The notes under the pieces: generated by a model
Databases searched by the model: none
Seen by the model: only the letters and a program-made list of their open reading frames with translations
Told to the model about the DNA's origin: nothing
NCBI GenBank assembly: GCA_947626915.1
Contig: CANQUA010000004.1
Coordinates: forward strand, 1 to 64,000
DNA from: an uncultured Lachnospiraceae bacterium
Lineage (GTDB): Bacteria; Bacillota; Clostridia; Lachnospirales; Lachnospiraceae
Length of the DNA: 64,000 nucleotides
Direction: 5' to 3'
Made by a program: the position numbers and the translations under genes
Shown here: one piece after another, positions 33,843-43,700 of the stretch
Numbering within the stretch: the stretch's first letter is position 1
Layout: every line of letters begins with the position of its first letter

Positions 33843-34826
33843 ATGTCAACCAGAGATTATACGAAATTGCCCTACATGGTCGGCGGCCTCTTGTATTCGC
33901 CGGCTACGAGCAGGGGACTGGCGCAGAAAATAGCGGACGGCCGTTTTCGGTGCCTTACTTCCATGGCCTTTTGTCTGGAGGATTCGATCCGCGACGAGGC
34001 GCTGGAAGCGGCGGAGGCGGAGCTTTGCAATACGCTGGAAGAGATCCGGTCCCGTCAGATACCCATTGAAAAAATGCCGCTTATCTTTATCCGGATCCGT
34101 ACCCCCGGGCATATGCGGCACATACATGAGCTGGTGAAGGAGCATTACGATCATGTCACCGGTTATATCCTGCCGAAATTTGACTTGTCAAACGGTTTTG
34201 AATATAAAAGGCTGGCCGAAGAGATCAATCAGGACCGGGAACAGCCTGTTTTTGTGATGCCGATTCTGGAGAGCAAGGCGATTGCGGATATAGAAGGGCG
34301 GACGAAGACCCTGCTGGAGATCAAAAAGCTTCTGGACAGCATGAAAGACTATGTGCTGAACGTCCGGGTCGGCGGCAACGATTTCAGCAATCTGTACGGC
34401 CTGCGGCGGAGCGCGGAGCAGAACATTTACCAGATCGGCGTGATCCGGGACATCCTGGTCGATATCATCAATGTGTTTGCCGCGGACTATGTAGTGTCCG
34501 GGCCCGTATGGGAATATTTCGGGACCGACGAGTCGGCGGCGTGGGCTAAGGGGCTGCGCGCCGAACTGGCCCTGGACCGGCTCAACGGGTTTACGGGGAA
34601 AACGGCGATCCACCCGAGCCAGCTTCCGCTGATCTATGAGAGTATGCAGGTCAGCCGGTCGGATTATGAAGACGCCCTCAGCATCCTGGGCTGGACGTCG
34701 GAGTCGCTGGGCGTGAAAAAGAGCGCAGACGGGTCCCGGATGAACGAGGTGAAGTGCCATACCAAATGGGCTTCGCGGATCGCGACCCTGGGGCAAATCT
34801 ACGGGATCAGGGAGGAACGGGTTTGA
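33843..34826 (+). CDS. HpcH/HpaI aldolase / citrate-lyase-beta (CitE)-like enzyme of the Ter module
   Basis: 327 aa. A TIM-barrel of the HpcH/HpaI superfamily: FCLEDSIRDEALEAAE carries the metal-binding acidic strand, IFIRIRTPGH the substrate Arg strand, and LNVRVGGNDFSNLYGL the second acidic strand. It closes with GKTAIHPSQLPLIYESM, as in CitE. In Ter systems this family belongs to a biosynthetic module thought to make a nucleoside-like compound, probably by a C-C bond reaction on an acyl or ketoacid substrate. The stop codon overlaps the next start (TTGA). Confidence 0.88.
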   Translation: MSTRDYTKLPYMVGGLLYSPATSRGLAQKIADGRFRCLTSMAFCLEDSIRDEALEAAEAELCNTLEEIRSRQIPIEKMPLIFIRIRTPGHMRHIHELVKEHYDHVTGYILPKFDLSNGFEYKRLAEEINQDREQPVFVMPILESKAIADIEGRTKTLLEIKKLLDSMKDYVLNVRVGGNDFSNLYGLRRSAEQNIYQIGVIRDILVDIINVFAADYVVSGPVWEYFGTDESAAWAKGLRAELALDRLNGFTGKTAIHPSQLPLIYESMQVSRSDYEDALSILGWTSESLGVKKSADGSRMNEVKCHTKWASRIATLGQIYGIREERV

Positions 34827-35974
34827 GTATTTATACGGCTGAGAATACATTTGTGCTGGCAAAGCGTTTTCATAATCTGAAGCGGCCTTATCTGCTGGTG
34901 AATCCTCTGCAGGCCAAGCATCTGCCGGTGAGCCCTTCGGAGTCGCTGCGGATGATGGAGTGCCTGGGGCGGAAGCTGGCGGAGAAATATCCGCAGGCCA
35001 GGCTGGTCATCGGGTTTGCCGAGACCGCGACGGCGATCGCGGCAGCAGCGGCCGGCTGTCTGGGCGAGGGCTGCGTTTACATTCATACCACCAGGGAGGA
35101 GGAGACAGGTTCCGCTTCCTGGGTATATTTTAATGAGGAACACAGCCACAGCGTGGAACAGAAGCTGAGCGGGGACCATCTGCGGGAGTGGATGTCGGCG
35201 TCTCCGCAGATTATTTTTATCGACGATGAGCTTTCCACGGGCAAGACGCTGATCAATATCGTGGATCAGCTCCGGGAACTTTTTCCGGAAATCGTCGGAA
35301 AGGAGATCGTCGCCGCGTCGATCATTAACCGTCTTTCCGCCGCCAATGAGGAACGGCTGGCCGCAGCCGGGATCCGGAGCGAGTATCTGGTGAAGCTGCC
35401 GGAGCAGGATCTGTCCGCCGCGGTGGCCCGCTATGAGATTTCTGCCGCAGTCCCCGCCGAAGAGGCCGTTTCGCCGGCAGATTACGAAACGTTCGTTCTG
35501 GAACCGTCTCTCATGAATCCCCGGCTTGGCGTCGAGATCGCCCGGTATGGGGCTCATTGCAGGGAGGAAGCGGACAGAGTGATCGGGTTTCTGGGGGGAC
35601 AGCGCCTGGAAGGCAGCCGGGTGCTGGTGCTGGGGACGGAGGAATGTATGTATCCGGCGCTGGTGCTGGGAAAGATGCTGGAGGACAGGAAGCTGGCGGC
35701 TTCCGTGGCCTGCCATGCGACGACCCGCAGCCCGATCGGTATCTGTAAAGACGCAGGTTATCCGATACAGACGGGTTATAGGTTACAAAGTTTTTACGAT
35801 CCGGATCGTGTAACCTTTATTTATAACCTGGGTCAGTATGACGCGGCGGTCATAGTGACGGATACGCCGGGAGACGACCGGGACGCAGCCGGGTTTCTCG
35901 CGGGACTTTTGAAGGCCCGGGGCTGTCCGCTGGTCATTATGGCCGAGGGAGGAAGGGAACTCCGCCATGTTTAG
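34823..35974 (+). CDS. phosphoribosyltransferase-TRSP protein of the Ter module
   Basis: 383 aa from a TTG that overlaps the aldolase stop codon, with GGGAGGAACGG upstream. The N-terminal PRTase fold shows LVIGFAETATAIAAAAAG and the PRPP-binding loop IIFIDDELSTGKTLINIV (about 138-155). The C-terminal half (about 240-383) matches the TRSP domain: VLVLGTEECMYPALVLG, ATTRSPIG and FIYNLGQYDAAVIVTDT. It probably transfers a ribose-phosphate group in synthesis of the Ter-linked metabolite. It overlaps the StiP gene by eight bases. Confidence 0.88.
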   Translation: MSIYTAENTFVLAKRFHNLKRPYLLVNPLQAKHLPVSPSESLRMMECLGRKLAEKYPQARLVIGFAETATAIAAAAAGCLGEGCVYIHTTREEETGSASWVYFNEEHSHSVEQKLSGDHLREWMSASPQIIFIDDELSTGKTLINIVDQLRELFPEIVGKEIVAASIINRLSAANEERLAAAGIRSEYLVKLPEQDLSAAVARYEISAAVPAEEAVSPADYETFVLEPSLMNPRLGVEIARYGAHCREEADRVIGFLGGQRLEGSRVLVLGTEECMYPALVLGKMLEDRKLAASVACHATTRSPIGICKDAGYPIQTGYRLQSFYDPDRVTFIYNLGQYDAAVIVTDTPGDDRDAAGFLAGLLKARGCPLVIMAEGGRELRHV

Positions 35975-37016
35975 CACCTATAAAGAATCGGATGTAACCA
36001 TCCTTTTGAAAGATATTACCGGCCTGGTGACGCCGCTGGCTACCGGGGAACGGGAGCGGCTGATCCAGAGCGGCGTCCATTATTCGGAAATGCTCCCGCT
36101 CGAATACGTTCCGTCCGACGCCTATCTGAAACTGTTTTTCCAGGCCCTGGATCTGTATTCCGGGAAAACGGCGGAGGCGGCGGCGCGGGTCGCCGAGAAG
36201 ATCCGCCGGGAAAAGCAGGGGGAGATCGTGCTGGTTTCCCTGGCCCGCGCGGGCACGCCCATCGGCATCCTGATCAAACGTTATCTGGAAGCCAGGTATG
36301 ACCGGCGTGTATTTCATTATACCATTTCCATCATCCGCGGCCGGGGCATCGACAAAAACGCGATGAACTATATTCTGGCCAGGCATACTCCGGACAGCAT
36401 CCAGTTCGTGGACGGATGGACGGGCAAGGGCGCGATCCAGCGGCAGCTAACCGCGGCCATGGCCGATTATCCCGGCGTCAGCGACGCTCTGGCGGTGCTT
36501 TCCGACCCGGCGGGACTGGCGCGGACGGCCGGGACGCGGGACGATTTCCTGATCGCCAGTTCCTGCCTGAATTCCACGGTTTCCGGCCTTTTGAGCCGGA
36601 CCTTTCTGCGGAGCGACATCATCGGGCCGGAGGATTTCCACGGCGCGGCCTTTTACCGCGAGATGGCCGCGGAGGATCTGACCTACCGGTTCATCGACAC
36701 GGTGGAGGCCCATTTCCCTGAGACTGCCCCGGAACCGGAGGAGGAACCTGGCCCAATGGACAGCCTGGACGAGGTGGCGGCGGTCTGCCGTGATTTTCAT
36801 ATCGGCGACATCAACCTGGTCAAGCCCGGCATCGGCGAGGCGACGCGGGTGCTTCTGCGCCGTATGCCCTGGAAGGTGCTGGTGCGCAGCCTCGACGACG
36901 CGGAACACCTGGGGCATCTGTACCAGCTGGCCGCGGAGAAGGGCGTGGAGCTGGAAGTGTATCCCCTGCGGAATTACCGGGCCTGCGGGCTGATCCGGTC
37001 GCTGGCGGATAACTGA
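35967..37016 (+). CDS. StiP-type PRTase-like protein with C-terminal PELOTA RNA-binding domain
   Basis: 349 aa. The N-terminal 250 residues match the StiP (called cysteine protease StiP; also PRTase-like) family: YVPSDAYLKLFFQAL, IVLVSLARAGTPIGILIKRY, FHYTISIIRGRGID and FVDGWTGKGAIQRQL, a PRPP-loop-like sequence. The last ~80 residues match the PELOTA_1 domain (HIGDINLVKPGIGEATRVLL; YQLAAEKGVELEVYPLRNYRACGLI). Despite the family name, the motifs favour a phosphoribosyltransferase-type activity. It completes the PRTase pair; the next module gene comes 1.8 kb later because of an insertion. Confidence 0.87.
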   Translation: MFSTYKESDVTILLKDITGLVTPLATGERERLIQSGVHYSEMLPLEYVPSDAYLKLFFQALDLYSGKTAEAAARVAEKIRREKQGEIVLVSLARAGTPIGILIKRYLEARYDRRVFHYTISIIRGRGIDKNAMNYILARHTPDSIQFVDGWTGKGAIQRQLTAAMADYPGVSDALAVLSDPAGLARTAGTRDDFLIASSCLNSTVSGLLSRTFLRSDIIGPEDFHGAAFYREMAAEDLTYRFIDTVEAHFPETAPEPEEEPGPMDSLDEVAAVCRDFHIGDINLVKPGIGEATRVLLRRMPWKVLVRSLDDAEHLGHLYQLAAEKGVELEVYPLRNYRACGLIRSLADN

Positions 37017-37089
37017 GCCTGACATGGAGAGAGAATGCTGAAAAGTCACACAGCCGCTCCACGCTATTCCGAACAAAACAAACAGAAAG

Positions 37090-37221
37090 AAGGGGCTGCT
37101 GCAAAATAGAATGATGCAAAAAACGCCAAATATTCAGCGGGAGAGAGCACGAATGCTTCATGTTTTCCCCCGCTATTTTTATATGGCCCATTTCCACAAA
37201 CCATATTTTGAAGCAGCCCCT
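37090..37221. mobile_element. MITE-like element with ~20-bp terminal inverted repeats
   Basis: The left end AAGGGGCTGCTGCAAAAT and the inverse right end AAGGGGCTGCTTCAAAAT differ at one of 18 positions. The 132-bp body codes for nothing and has an internal AGCGGG/CCCGCT hairpin. The ends resemble terminal repeats of IS1182-like transposons, so it may be mobilised in trans. I see no clear target duplication. It marks the left edge of an AT-rich island inside the Ter locus. Confidence 0.65.
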
Positions 37222-37437
37222 TTTATTCGGCATAGACTGGGAATAATTTGATTAACCGTCTTAAAGTACAATGGATTTCTTCCCATTCGAGTGGTATGAT
37301 ATTACATGCCGGGCGGACAACTATCCGGCGGAATCCGGATTTAACGATACTGATTTTTACAAAATCGGGTGTCTTAACTTGCATTTTTTGATGAAACTGT
37401 GTCATACGAAAGCCGAGGTCTTGATGGAGGGCGTTCT

Positions 37438-37536
37438 ATGGATTTGTTCATCAGGGAGAACGGCCTAAAGAATCGTCTCCGTTTTTATGAACGGTTCTGC
37501 CAGTCTGAAAGCAGTCGGCCGTGTCAAATGTCTTAA
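37438..37536 (+). CDS. small ORF of unknown status in the Ter-locus island
   Basis: 32 codons after a good GGAGGGCGTTCT site: MDLFIRENGLKNRLRFYERF and onward to a stop. It may be the start of a truncated gene. No family is recognised. The rest of 37224-37437 has overlapping short ORFs on both strands and nothing convincing. Confidence 0.3.
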   Translation: MDLFIRENGLKNRLRFYERFCQSESSRPCQMS

Positions 37537-37546
37537 AATAACAGCA

Positions 37547-37993
37547 TTATTCCCGCAGCGATTGCGGAATAGTACCAAACCATTTACCGATCATCACTTT
37601 CACCGGAATATATGGTTTTAAGTCTTCTGTACCTGGAATTTCCCACGCTTTCGTTTTGCCAACCCAATACCAATCGATGAAGAAGCGGTCGAATAACCCT
37701 TGAATCCACAAAATGATCGACATTTGCCAGAAACCGTCCCAAAATCCAGTCACGCCGTTGATTCCGTATACCATCAGCGGAGGCAAAACGAACAGCGGCA
37801 CGAACATTGCGATACTGCAAAAAACATAGTTCCTGCGGATCTTATCTTTGCTGGTAAGGCCAAGTTCCACCGCCCGCTGCTGCACATCTTTTTCATACAA
37901 TAAAACCAATCCGACAGGACCGTTGGCAATACCGGTCACGCATACAATTAAAAGCACAAAACACATTACAATGCCTTCAAGGATAAGAATCAT
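37547..37993 (-). CDS. hypothetical membrane protein, probably frameshifted at the 3' end
   Basis: 148 aa from the ATG nine bases after AAGGAG. Hydrophobic segments lie near 1-25, 60-85 and 90-115. The block FIDWYWVGKTKAWEIPGTEDLKPYIP is probably cytoplasmic and conserved. In the current frame the protein ends abruptly at GTIPQSLRE. One frame over, the same DNA reads YSAIAAGIMLLF and stops at 37533, a plausible last membrane helix. A one-base indel near 37570-37577 therefore probably broke the natural end. Function unknown; related proteins occur in Clostridia. Lower GC than its neighbours, like the cytidine deaminase upstream. Confidence 0.65.
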   Translation of the reverse strand: MILILEGIVMCFVLLIVCVTGIANGPVGLVLLYEKDVQQRAVELGLTSKDKIRRNYVFCSIAMFVPLFVLPPLMVYGINGVTGFWDGFWQMSIILWIQGLFDRFFIDWYWVGKTKAWEIPGTEDLKPYIPVKVMIGKWFGTIPQSLRE

Positions 37994-38021
37994 AGGAAGC
38001 ATCTCCTTACTAATATTGAAA

Positions 38022-38432
38022 TCAACAAACGGCAGGCTGCCAGGCAAACGGCAGCAGATCCCGTGCTTTCACTTTGATGAGATTTCCGTTTTCATCGTTT
38101 ACGATCACTTTTATATCAGGACAATATTCAAAAAGCATCTGCCGGCAATTCCCGCAGGGCGGGATAACGCAATTTAAGTGTTTTTCGTGAACGGCTACGA
38201 TTGTGTCAAATTCCCGCTCTCCATTGGAAATTGCAATGCCTATGGTAACATATTCCGCGCAGGAACCGTGGATTCCGTCGCAATTAACTCCTTTATAAAT
38301 GCTGCCGTTTTTGCAGAGAATTGCACAGCCGACCGTATGATTGCAGACCCCATCGTCAAAATTCATTTTTAATACGCCGAGAGCAATTTCAATCAATTTT
38401 CTGTCATCATCATTTAATTTGTATCTTCGCAT
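38022..38432 (-). CDS. cytidine deaminase-like protein
   Basis: 136 aa. Zinc-site motifs: HGSCAEYVTIG supplies the first Cys and the catalytic Glu, and PPCGNCRQML supplies the other two Cys. This arrangement and size fit the tetrameric cytidine/blasticidin deaminase family. It would deaminate cytidine or a related nucleoside. The gene is AT-richer than the surrounding Ter genes and lies on the opposite strand, so it arrived separately. A link to the nucleoside-like chemistry of the Ter module is possible but unproven. Confidence 0.9.
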   Translation of the reverse strand: MRRYKLNDDDRKLIEIALGVLKMNFDDGVCNHTVGCAILCKNGSIYKGVNCDGIHGSCAEYVTIGIAISNGEREFDTIVAVHEKHLNCVIPPCGNCRQMLFEYCPDIKVIVNDENGNLIKVKARDLLPFAWQPAVC

Positions 38433-38623
38433 TTCGCTGACCTCTGAATCCCGATCGTTTCTTCTTGTAACGGTAATGCCATTATACTACGCGGATTTGT
38501 GGACTGCAATGCCGGGGAGTCTGATTTATTTGCTGAGCAATTTGAAATTTTAAATTCCGGACGGCCGTTCCTGCCGCCGCAGGTCGTTTTTGAAAATAAT
38601 CCGGAAAACGTGGAGAATTCCCA

Positions 38624-38652
38624 ATGACAGACACGGCAAAATTTGCTATAAT
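38624..38652 (+). promoter_or_regulatory. promoter of the second half of the Ter locus
   Basis: ATGACA, 17-base spacer, perfect TATAAT. It lies 160 bases before the ATP-grasp gene and after the island, so it can restore transcription of the ATP-grasp, HAD and AAA+ genes cut off from the main promoter. The rest of 38433-38811 shows no gene. Confidence 0.75.
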
Positions 38653-38811
38653 AGAGCCGCTTGCTTCTGTATGGGAGAAGCGGCCACCCCGCGGGAACAT
38701 TTCCCGCAGCAAGCGATTGAGAAAACGCGATTACGCTGAAACATGCTGCTGCCGCCAGCATATGAGAAAACGGGGCGCGTGAAAAAACGGCGGCAGGAAA
38801 AGGAGAGAAAA

Positions 38812-39810
38812 ATGACTCGAATCTGGTTCAATCACTGGTTTAGTACTGTATACAATGTGATCAGCATGCTCCGGGCGGAGAACCCGGATTTTCAGATCAT
38901 CGGCAGCAATGAGCATCCGGAATCGCCGATCATGACGGTCTGCGACGAATGGTATCAGGAGCCTGTGCTGAACAGCGAGGATTATGTGGAATTCTGCCTG
39001 GATTTCTGCAAAAAACATGAGATCGACGTGTTCCTGCCCCGCCGGGAAATGGTGGCCATCAGCCGGAACAAGGACCGTTTCGTTCGGGCCGGCGTGAAGG
39101 TGATGGTGGACGATTACCGGTACGTATCGGTGTTAAACGATAAAGACAGGGCGTACCAGGCGTTCCGCGCAGAGGGTATAGGTTACGTGCCGGACTACTA
39201 CATGATCTCGAACGCCGAGGAGTTCCGGGCTGCCTACGAAAAATTGCTGGAGAAATATAAGTGGATCTGCTTTAAATTCGTCAAGGACGAAGGCGGAAAG
39301 AGCTACCGCCTGATCGACAACAGCCCCAAGGGCTTCGCGTCCCTGTATAAACGGCAGACTACGCGGATGAGCTTCGACGCGGCTTACGAGGTGCTGTCGG
39401 AAAAAGAAAGCTTCTCGCCGATGATGGTCATGCCCTATCTGCCGGGGGAGGAGACCAGCGTGGACTGTCTGATGACCTCCCGGGGGCTGATCGCGATCCC
39501 GCGGGTCAAGGGCGCGACCCGGATCGAGAAGGTGCGTTACGACAAAGAAATCCTGGATATCTGTTATCATTTTTATGAGAAGTTCCCGATGGAGCAGCCC
39601 TGCAACGTCCAGCTGAAATATCTGGACGGGGTGCCGTATCTTCTGGAGGTCAATACCAGAATGTCCGGCGGAGTCCAGATGTCCTGCGCCGCCACCGGCG
39701 TGAATATCCCGGACATTGCGGTGAATAAGCTGCTGGGGATCGAGAAGCCCTGGTTCAACGATATGCAGGAGAAGAGCGTCACCCATGTGGAAGTGCCGGT
39801 GGTGCTTTAA
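38812..39810 (+). CDS. ATP-grasp ligase of the Ter module
   Basis: 332 aa from the ATG after AGGAGAGAAAA. The ATP-grasp fold is shown by FKFVKDEGGKSYRLID (ATP-binding lysine region, about 155-170), MPYLPGEETSVDCL and the metal-binding end LKYLDGVPYLLEVNTRMSGG. The N-terminal preATP-grasp part reads FNHWFSTVYNVISMLR. In Ter systems this enzyme class is predicted to ligate an amine or amino acid to a carboxylate during synthesis of the Ter metabolite. Followed by the HAD gene at 14 bases. Confidence 0.88.
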   Translation: MTRIWFNHWFSTVYNVISMLRAENPDFQIIGSNEHPESPIMTVCDEWYQEPVLNSEDYVEFCLDFCKKHEIDVFLPRREMVAISRNKDRFVRAGVKVMVDDYRYVSVLNDKDRAYQAFRAEGIGYVPDYYMISNAEEFRAAYEKLLEKYKWICFKFVKDEGGKSYRLIDNSPKGFASLYKRQTTRMSFDAAYEVLSEKESFSPMMVMPYLPGEETSVDCLMTSRGLIAIPRVKGATRIEKVRYDKEILDICYHFYEKFPMEQPCNVQLKYLDGVPYLLEVNTRMSGGVQMSCAATGVNIPDIAVNKLLGIEKPWFNDMQEKSVTHVEVPVVL

Positions 39811-39824
39811 GCGGGAGGCAGGCG

Positions 39825-40592
39825 TTGGTTCATTTTTTTTCAGATCTGGATAATACGCTGATCTATTCTCACAGGCATGCCCTTCCCGGCGCGCGGCTGG
39901 CGGCGGAATGGCTGGACGGGCGGGAACAGAGCTATATGACGAAGAAAAGCTTCGACTTCCTTGCGGAGAACGTCGGGCACGGCCTGGAACTGATTCCTGT
40001 GACGACCAGGACGGAGGCCCAGTATGAGAGACTGGGGGATACGCTGGGACGTCTGGGCGTTCGTTCCGCGCTGGTGTGCAACGGCGGCGTCCTGCTGGAG
40101 GACGGGCAGGTCCGGGAGGACTGGCTTTGGGATACGTTCGCGCTCGCGGAGAGAGAACTGCGCGAACTGCCCGCGGCGGTGGAGTGGCTGCGGGAGCGTG
40201 TTCCGGACCGGGAGCTTCATACGGCCAGGGAACTGATGGTTTATGTCCGGGCGGAGGATCCTCCCGCGGCGGCTGCGGAGCTTAAGTATGCGGTCGGGGG
40301 GCTGCCCCTGAACGTTTATTTTGACAGCCGGAAGGTCTACTGCCTGCCGGCGTCTGTCAATAAAGGGGCGGCGTTAAAACGATGGATGGAATATAAAAGA
40401 ATTTCCCGTGCCGCGGCGGCCGGGGACAGTGTTCCGGACATTCCGATGCTGGAGGAGGCGGACCTGGCTTTTATGCCGGAAGCGCTGGCCGGGCTGGTCC
40501 GGAATCCCCGGAAAAGAGCGGCGGGCGGGAACGGATGTTTCGCGGATTTTATCTGTGAGGAACTGAAAAAAGAAATAGAAATGTATGGTTAG
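39825..40592 (+). CDS. HAD-superfamily hydrolase of the Ter module
   Basis: 255 aa from a TTG start with GGGAGG upstream. HAD motif I is FSDLDNTLIYS, motif II is IPVTTRT, the Lys of motif III lies in NKGAALKRW and motif IV is AAGDSVPDIPML. Cof/SPP-like phosphatase with a C2-type cap. It should remove phosphate from a pathway intermediate. Confidence 0.9.
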   Translation: MVHFFSDLDNTLIYSHRHALPGARLAAEWLDGREQSYMTKKSFDFLAENVGHGLELIPVTTRTEAQYERLGDTLGRLGVRSALVCNGGVLLEDGQVREDWLWDTFALAERELRELPAAVEWLRERVPDRELHTARELMVYVRAEDPPAAAAELKYAVGGLPLNVYFDSRKVYCLPASVNKGAALKRWMEYKRISRAAAAGDSVPDIPMLEEADLAFMPEALAGLVRNPRKRAAGGNGCFADFICEELKKEIEMYG

Positions 40593-40782
40593 AAACCGGT
40601 TCCCGGGAAGCGTCTGAGGGACTTCCGCCGGATCCCGAAAAAAGCACGGCGGAAATGGGCGGCGGTTTGTTCCGCGGTTCTCCGCGGCGGGGGACGGCGG
40701 AAAAGCCGGGAGGCGATAGACGGCAGAATCGACCGGAAAAATCCGGACGGGGGGACCGGCTGCCGGAGAGGAGGCAAAGAGA

Positions 40783-43700
40783 ATGGATCTGTCATTGTCG
40801 ATGCAGTTTGTGCGGATGCGGGCGGAGGCGGAGGTCAAGGCCGCCCATTCGGAAACGGTGGGCGCGGAACATATTTTTCTCGGCCTTTTAAAGCTGGCGG
40901 AGCTGCGGGCGGAAGAAATATTTAACGCGCCCGAGTTTATTTTAAAGGCGATCGACGAGGATATCGCGGTCATCCGGGAGTTGTTTGCCGCGTCCCAGAT
41001 CGATACGACCAGGACCAGGGCGCTTCTGCGGTACCTGGTTAGTTCCGGCAGGCCCTCGGGCGGGGATCGGGCCGACGCGTGCTGCGAAATGGCGGCGGAG
41101 CGGGCGGCCGGGCGCGGCGCGAACGTGATCTGGGCCCAGGATGTGCTGGCGGTGCTGATGGAGCATCCCACGGACATGCTCCTTCAGGTGTGTCCGTTCC
41201 AGCGGGACGGCCGGATCGTAAAAGCCGAGGAACCGCCCCGGGAAACAGAGGCTGCGGATGAGATGAGCCGGGATTTCCTGCCGGAGCTGACCAACCGGAT
41301 CCGGCGGATGCGCGCGCAGCTGCTTTCAAATGTTTTCGGCCAGGACCATGTGGTTCACGCGTTTGCCGAGGGGATGTTCGCAGCGGAGGTTCTGGCCGCC
41401 AGCGATGAGAAACGCCGCCGGCCGCGGGCAATTTTCGTTTTTGCGGGACCGCCCGGCGTGGGCAAGACATTCCTGGCGGAACAGGCGGCGGAGGCGCTGG
41501 AGATCCCGTATAAGCGCTTCGATATGTCCGGTTTCGCGGACCATCAGGCTTATACGGCGCTGGTGGGGTTTGAGAAGAGCTATCAGGGCGCGAAGCAGGG
41601 GACGCTGACCGGATTTGTCAGGGAAAATCCTCACAGCATTCTGTTGTTCGACGAGATCGAAAAAGCGCATATCAATACGATCAATCTGTTCCTGCAGATA
41701 TTGGACGCCGGACGGCTCAATGACCGGTATCTGGACGAGGATATCAGCTTCCGGGACACGATCATTATTTTTACGAGCAACGCCTGCAAAACGTTGTATG
41801 ACGGCGAGGCCGGGGAGAATGCGGCCGGCATTCCCCGCAAGACGATCCTGAACGCCCTGGAGACGGAGATGAATCCCCAGACCGGCCAGCCGTTTTTCCC
41901 TGCCACGATCACCAGCCGGATGGCGACGGGCTGGCCGCTGCTGTTTAATCATCTGCAGGCCCACCATCTGGAAAAGATCAGCGGGAGCGAGCTGAACCGG
42001 GTCTGCGGCCTGTTCGAGCGCCAGTACGGCATCCGGGTCCGTTATGACGAATTGGTTCCCACGGCGCTTCTTTTGCAGGAAGGAGGCCAGGCGGACGCCA
42101 GGACGCTGCGGGCCCGGACGGAGTTATTCTTCAAGAATGAGATCTTCAAGGTGTGCAGGCTCTGGGGAGAAAACAATTTCGCCGCAGCGCTGAAACAGAT
42201 CCAAAGCGTCCGTTTTTCCGTGGAGACGAGTAAATTCACGCCGGAGATCCGGCCGCTGTTTGAATGCGGCGAGAAGCCGGAGATCCTGCTTTACGGCAGC
42301 CGGGAATTTGCGGACCGCTGCCGGAAGGAACTGGAAGGGTACGTGATCTATCATGCTCAGAATATCCGGCTGGCCATGGATATCCTGGGAGAAAAGGACA
42401 TTCGTCTGGCCCTGATCGACATTGCCGGGCGGAGTCATGAGACGGAAAATTCCCAGGGGCTGTATTCGACGCTGGTTTCGGGTCAGTACAGCGTTCTGCT
42501 GAATCGGGCGGAGGGGGCTTTCGATTACGCGTCCATGTCGGCAGGGGCCATTCACGACGGGACCCATTTGTTCCGCAGCATCCATGAACGGATGCCGGAG
42601 CTGCCGGTGTACCTGCTGGAGACGGAGGAATTCCCTATTGATTCGGAGCTGGAAATGAGCTTCGTCCGGGCCGGAGTCCGCGGCAAGCTGGTGGAGCCGA
42701 AAGACGATTTTTCGGTATTTGAGGATATGCTGGCTTCCATCTGCCGGGAACTCTATATTCAGAGCGTGGCGGTCCGGATGGGGACGGAAAGAAAGGCCTT
42801 GTATTTTGAAACGGCGCCCAGGCTTTCTGCGGATCAGTCGGAGGTCGAGATCCGGATCCGGGATTTTTCGATCAAGAGGGCCCTGGCGGCGGATGACATG
42901 GACAGCGTGCTGGATGATATCGAGAAGCCGTCCACCCGTTTTTCCGATGTAATCGGCGCGCAGGAGGCGAAGGAAGAGCTGCAGTTCTTCATCGATTATC
43001 TGAAGAACCCCAGGCGCTTTACGGCGCAGGGGGTGCAGCCGCCAAAAGGAGTGCTGCTTTACGGACCTCCCGGCACGGGCAAGACCATGCTGGCCAGGGC
43101 CATGGCCGGGGAGAGCGACGTGACCTTTATTCCCTGCGTGGCGACCGGGTTTGTCACCAAATATCAGGGCAGCGGCCCGGAGGCGATCCGGACCTTGTTC
43201 AAGAGGGCCCGCCGGTACGCGCCCGCGGTCATCTTCATCGACGAGATCGACGCCATCGGCCGAAAACGCGGCCAGGTCAACTCGGGGCACGGGGAGGAAA
43301 TGGCCCTGAATGCGCTCCTGGCGGAGATGGACGGCTTTTCTGTGGATCCCAAACGGCCCGTATTTTTGCTGGCCGCGACGAATTTCGAGATTGAGGAGGG
43401 ACAAGGCGGACTGGGCGTCATTGATCCGGCCCTGGCCCGCCGGTTCGACTGCAAGATCCTGGTCGATCTGCCGACGGCGGAGGAGCGGGAGCTGTTCATT
43501 CGGGCGGCCCTGGCGAAGGTGAAGCTGCATCTCGTCAGCGAGGGAATGATCAAGCGGCTGGCGGCCCGTTCCATGGGCATGAGTCCGGCCAGCCTTTCCG
43601 CGGTCATGGAAACGGCTAACCGGATGGTGCTGAAGGAACGGTCCATTCTGGAGGATTCGACGCTGGACGAGGCGTTTGAACTGACGAAACATGGTTCAAA

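Noticed and set aside
35967-37016. StiP-family gene as a true cysteine protease
   Set aside because: The visible motifs (PRPP-loop-like DGWTGKG, operon with another PRTase) fit a phosphoribosyltransferase-like enzyme better than a protease.
42124-43692. 522-codon minus-strand ORF opposite the AAA+ protease
   Set aside because: Shadow of a strongly conserved plus-strand FtsH-like region.
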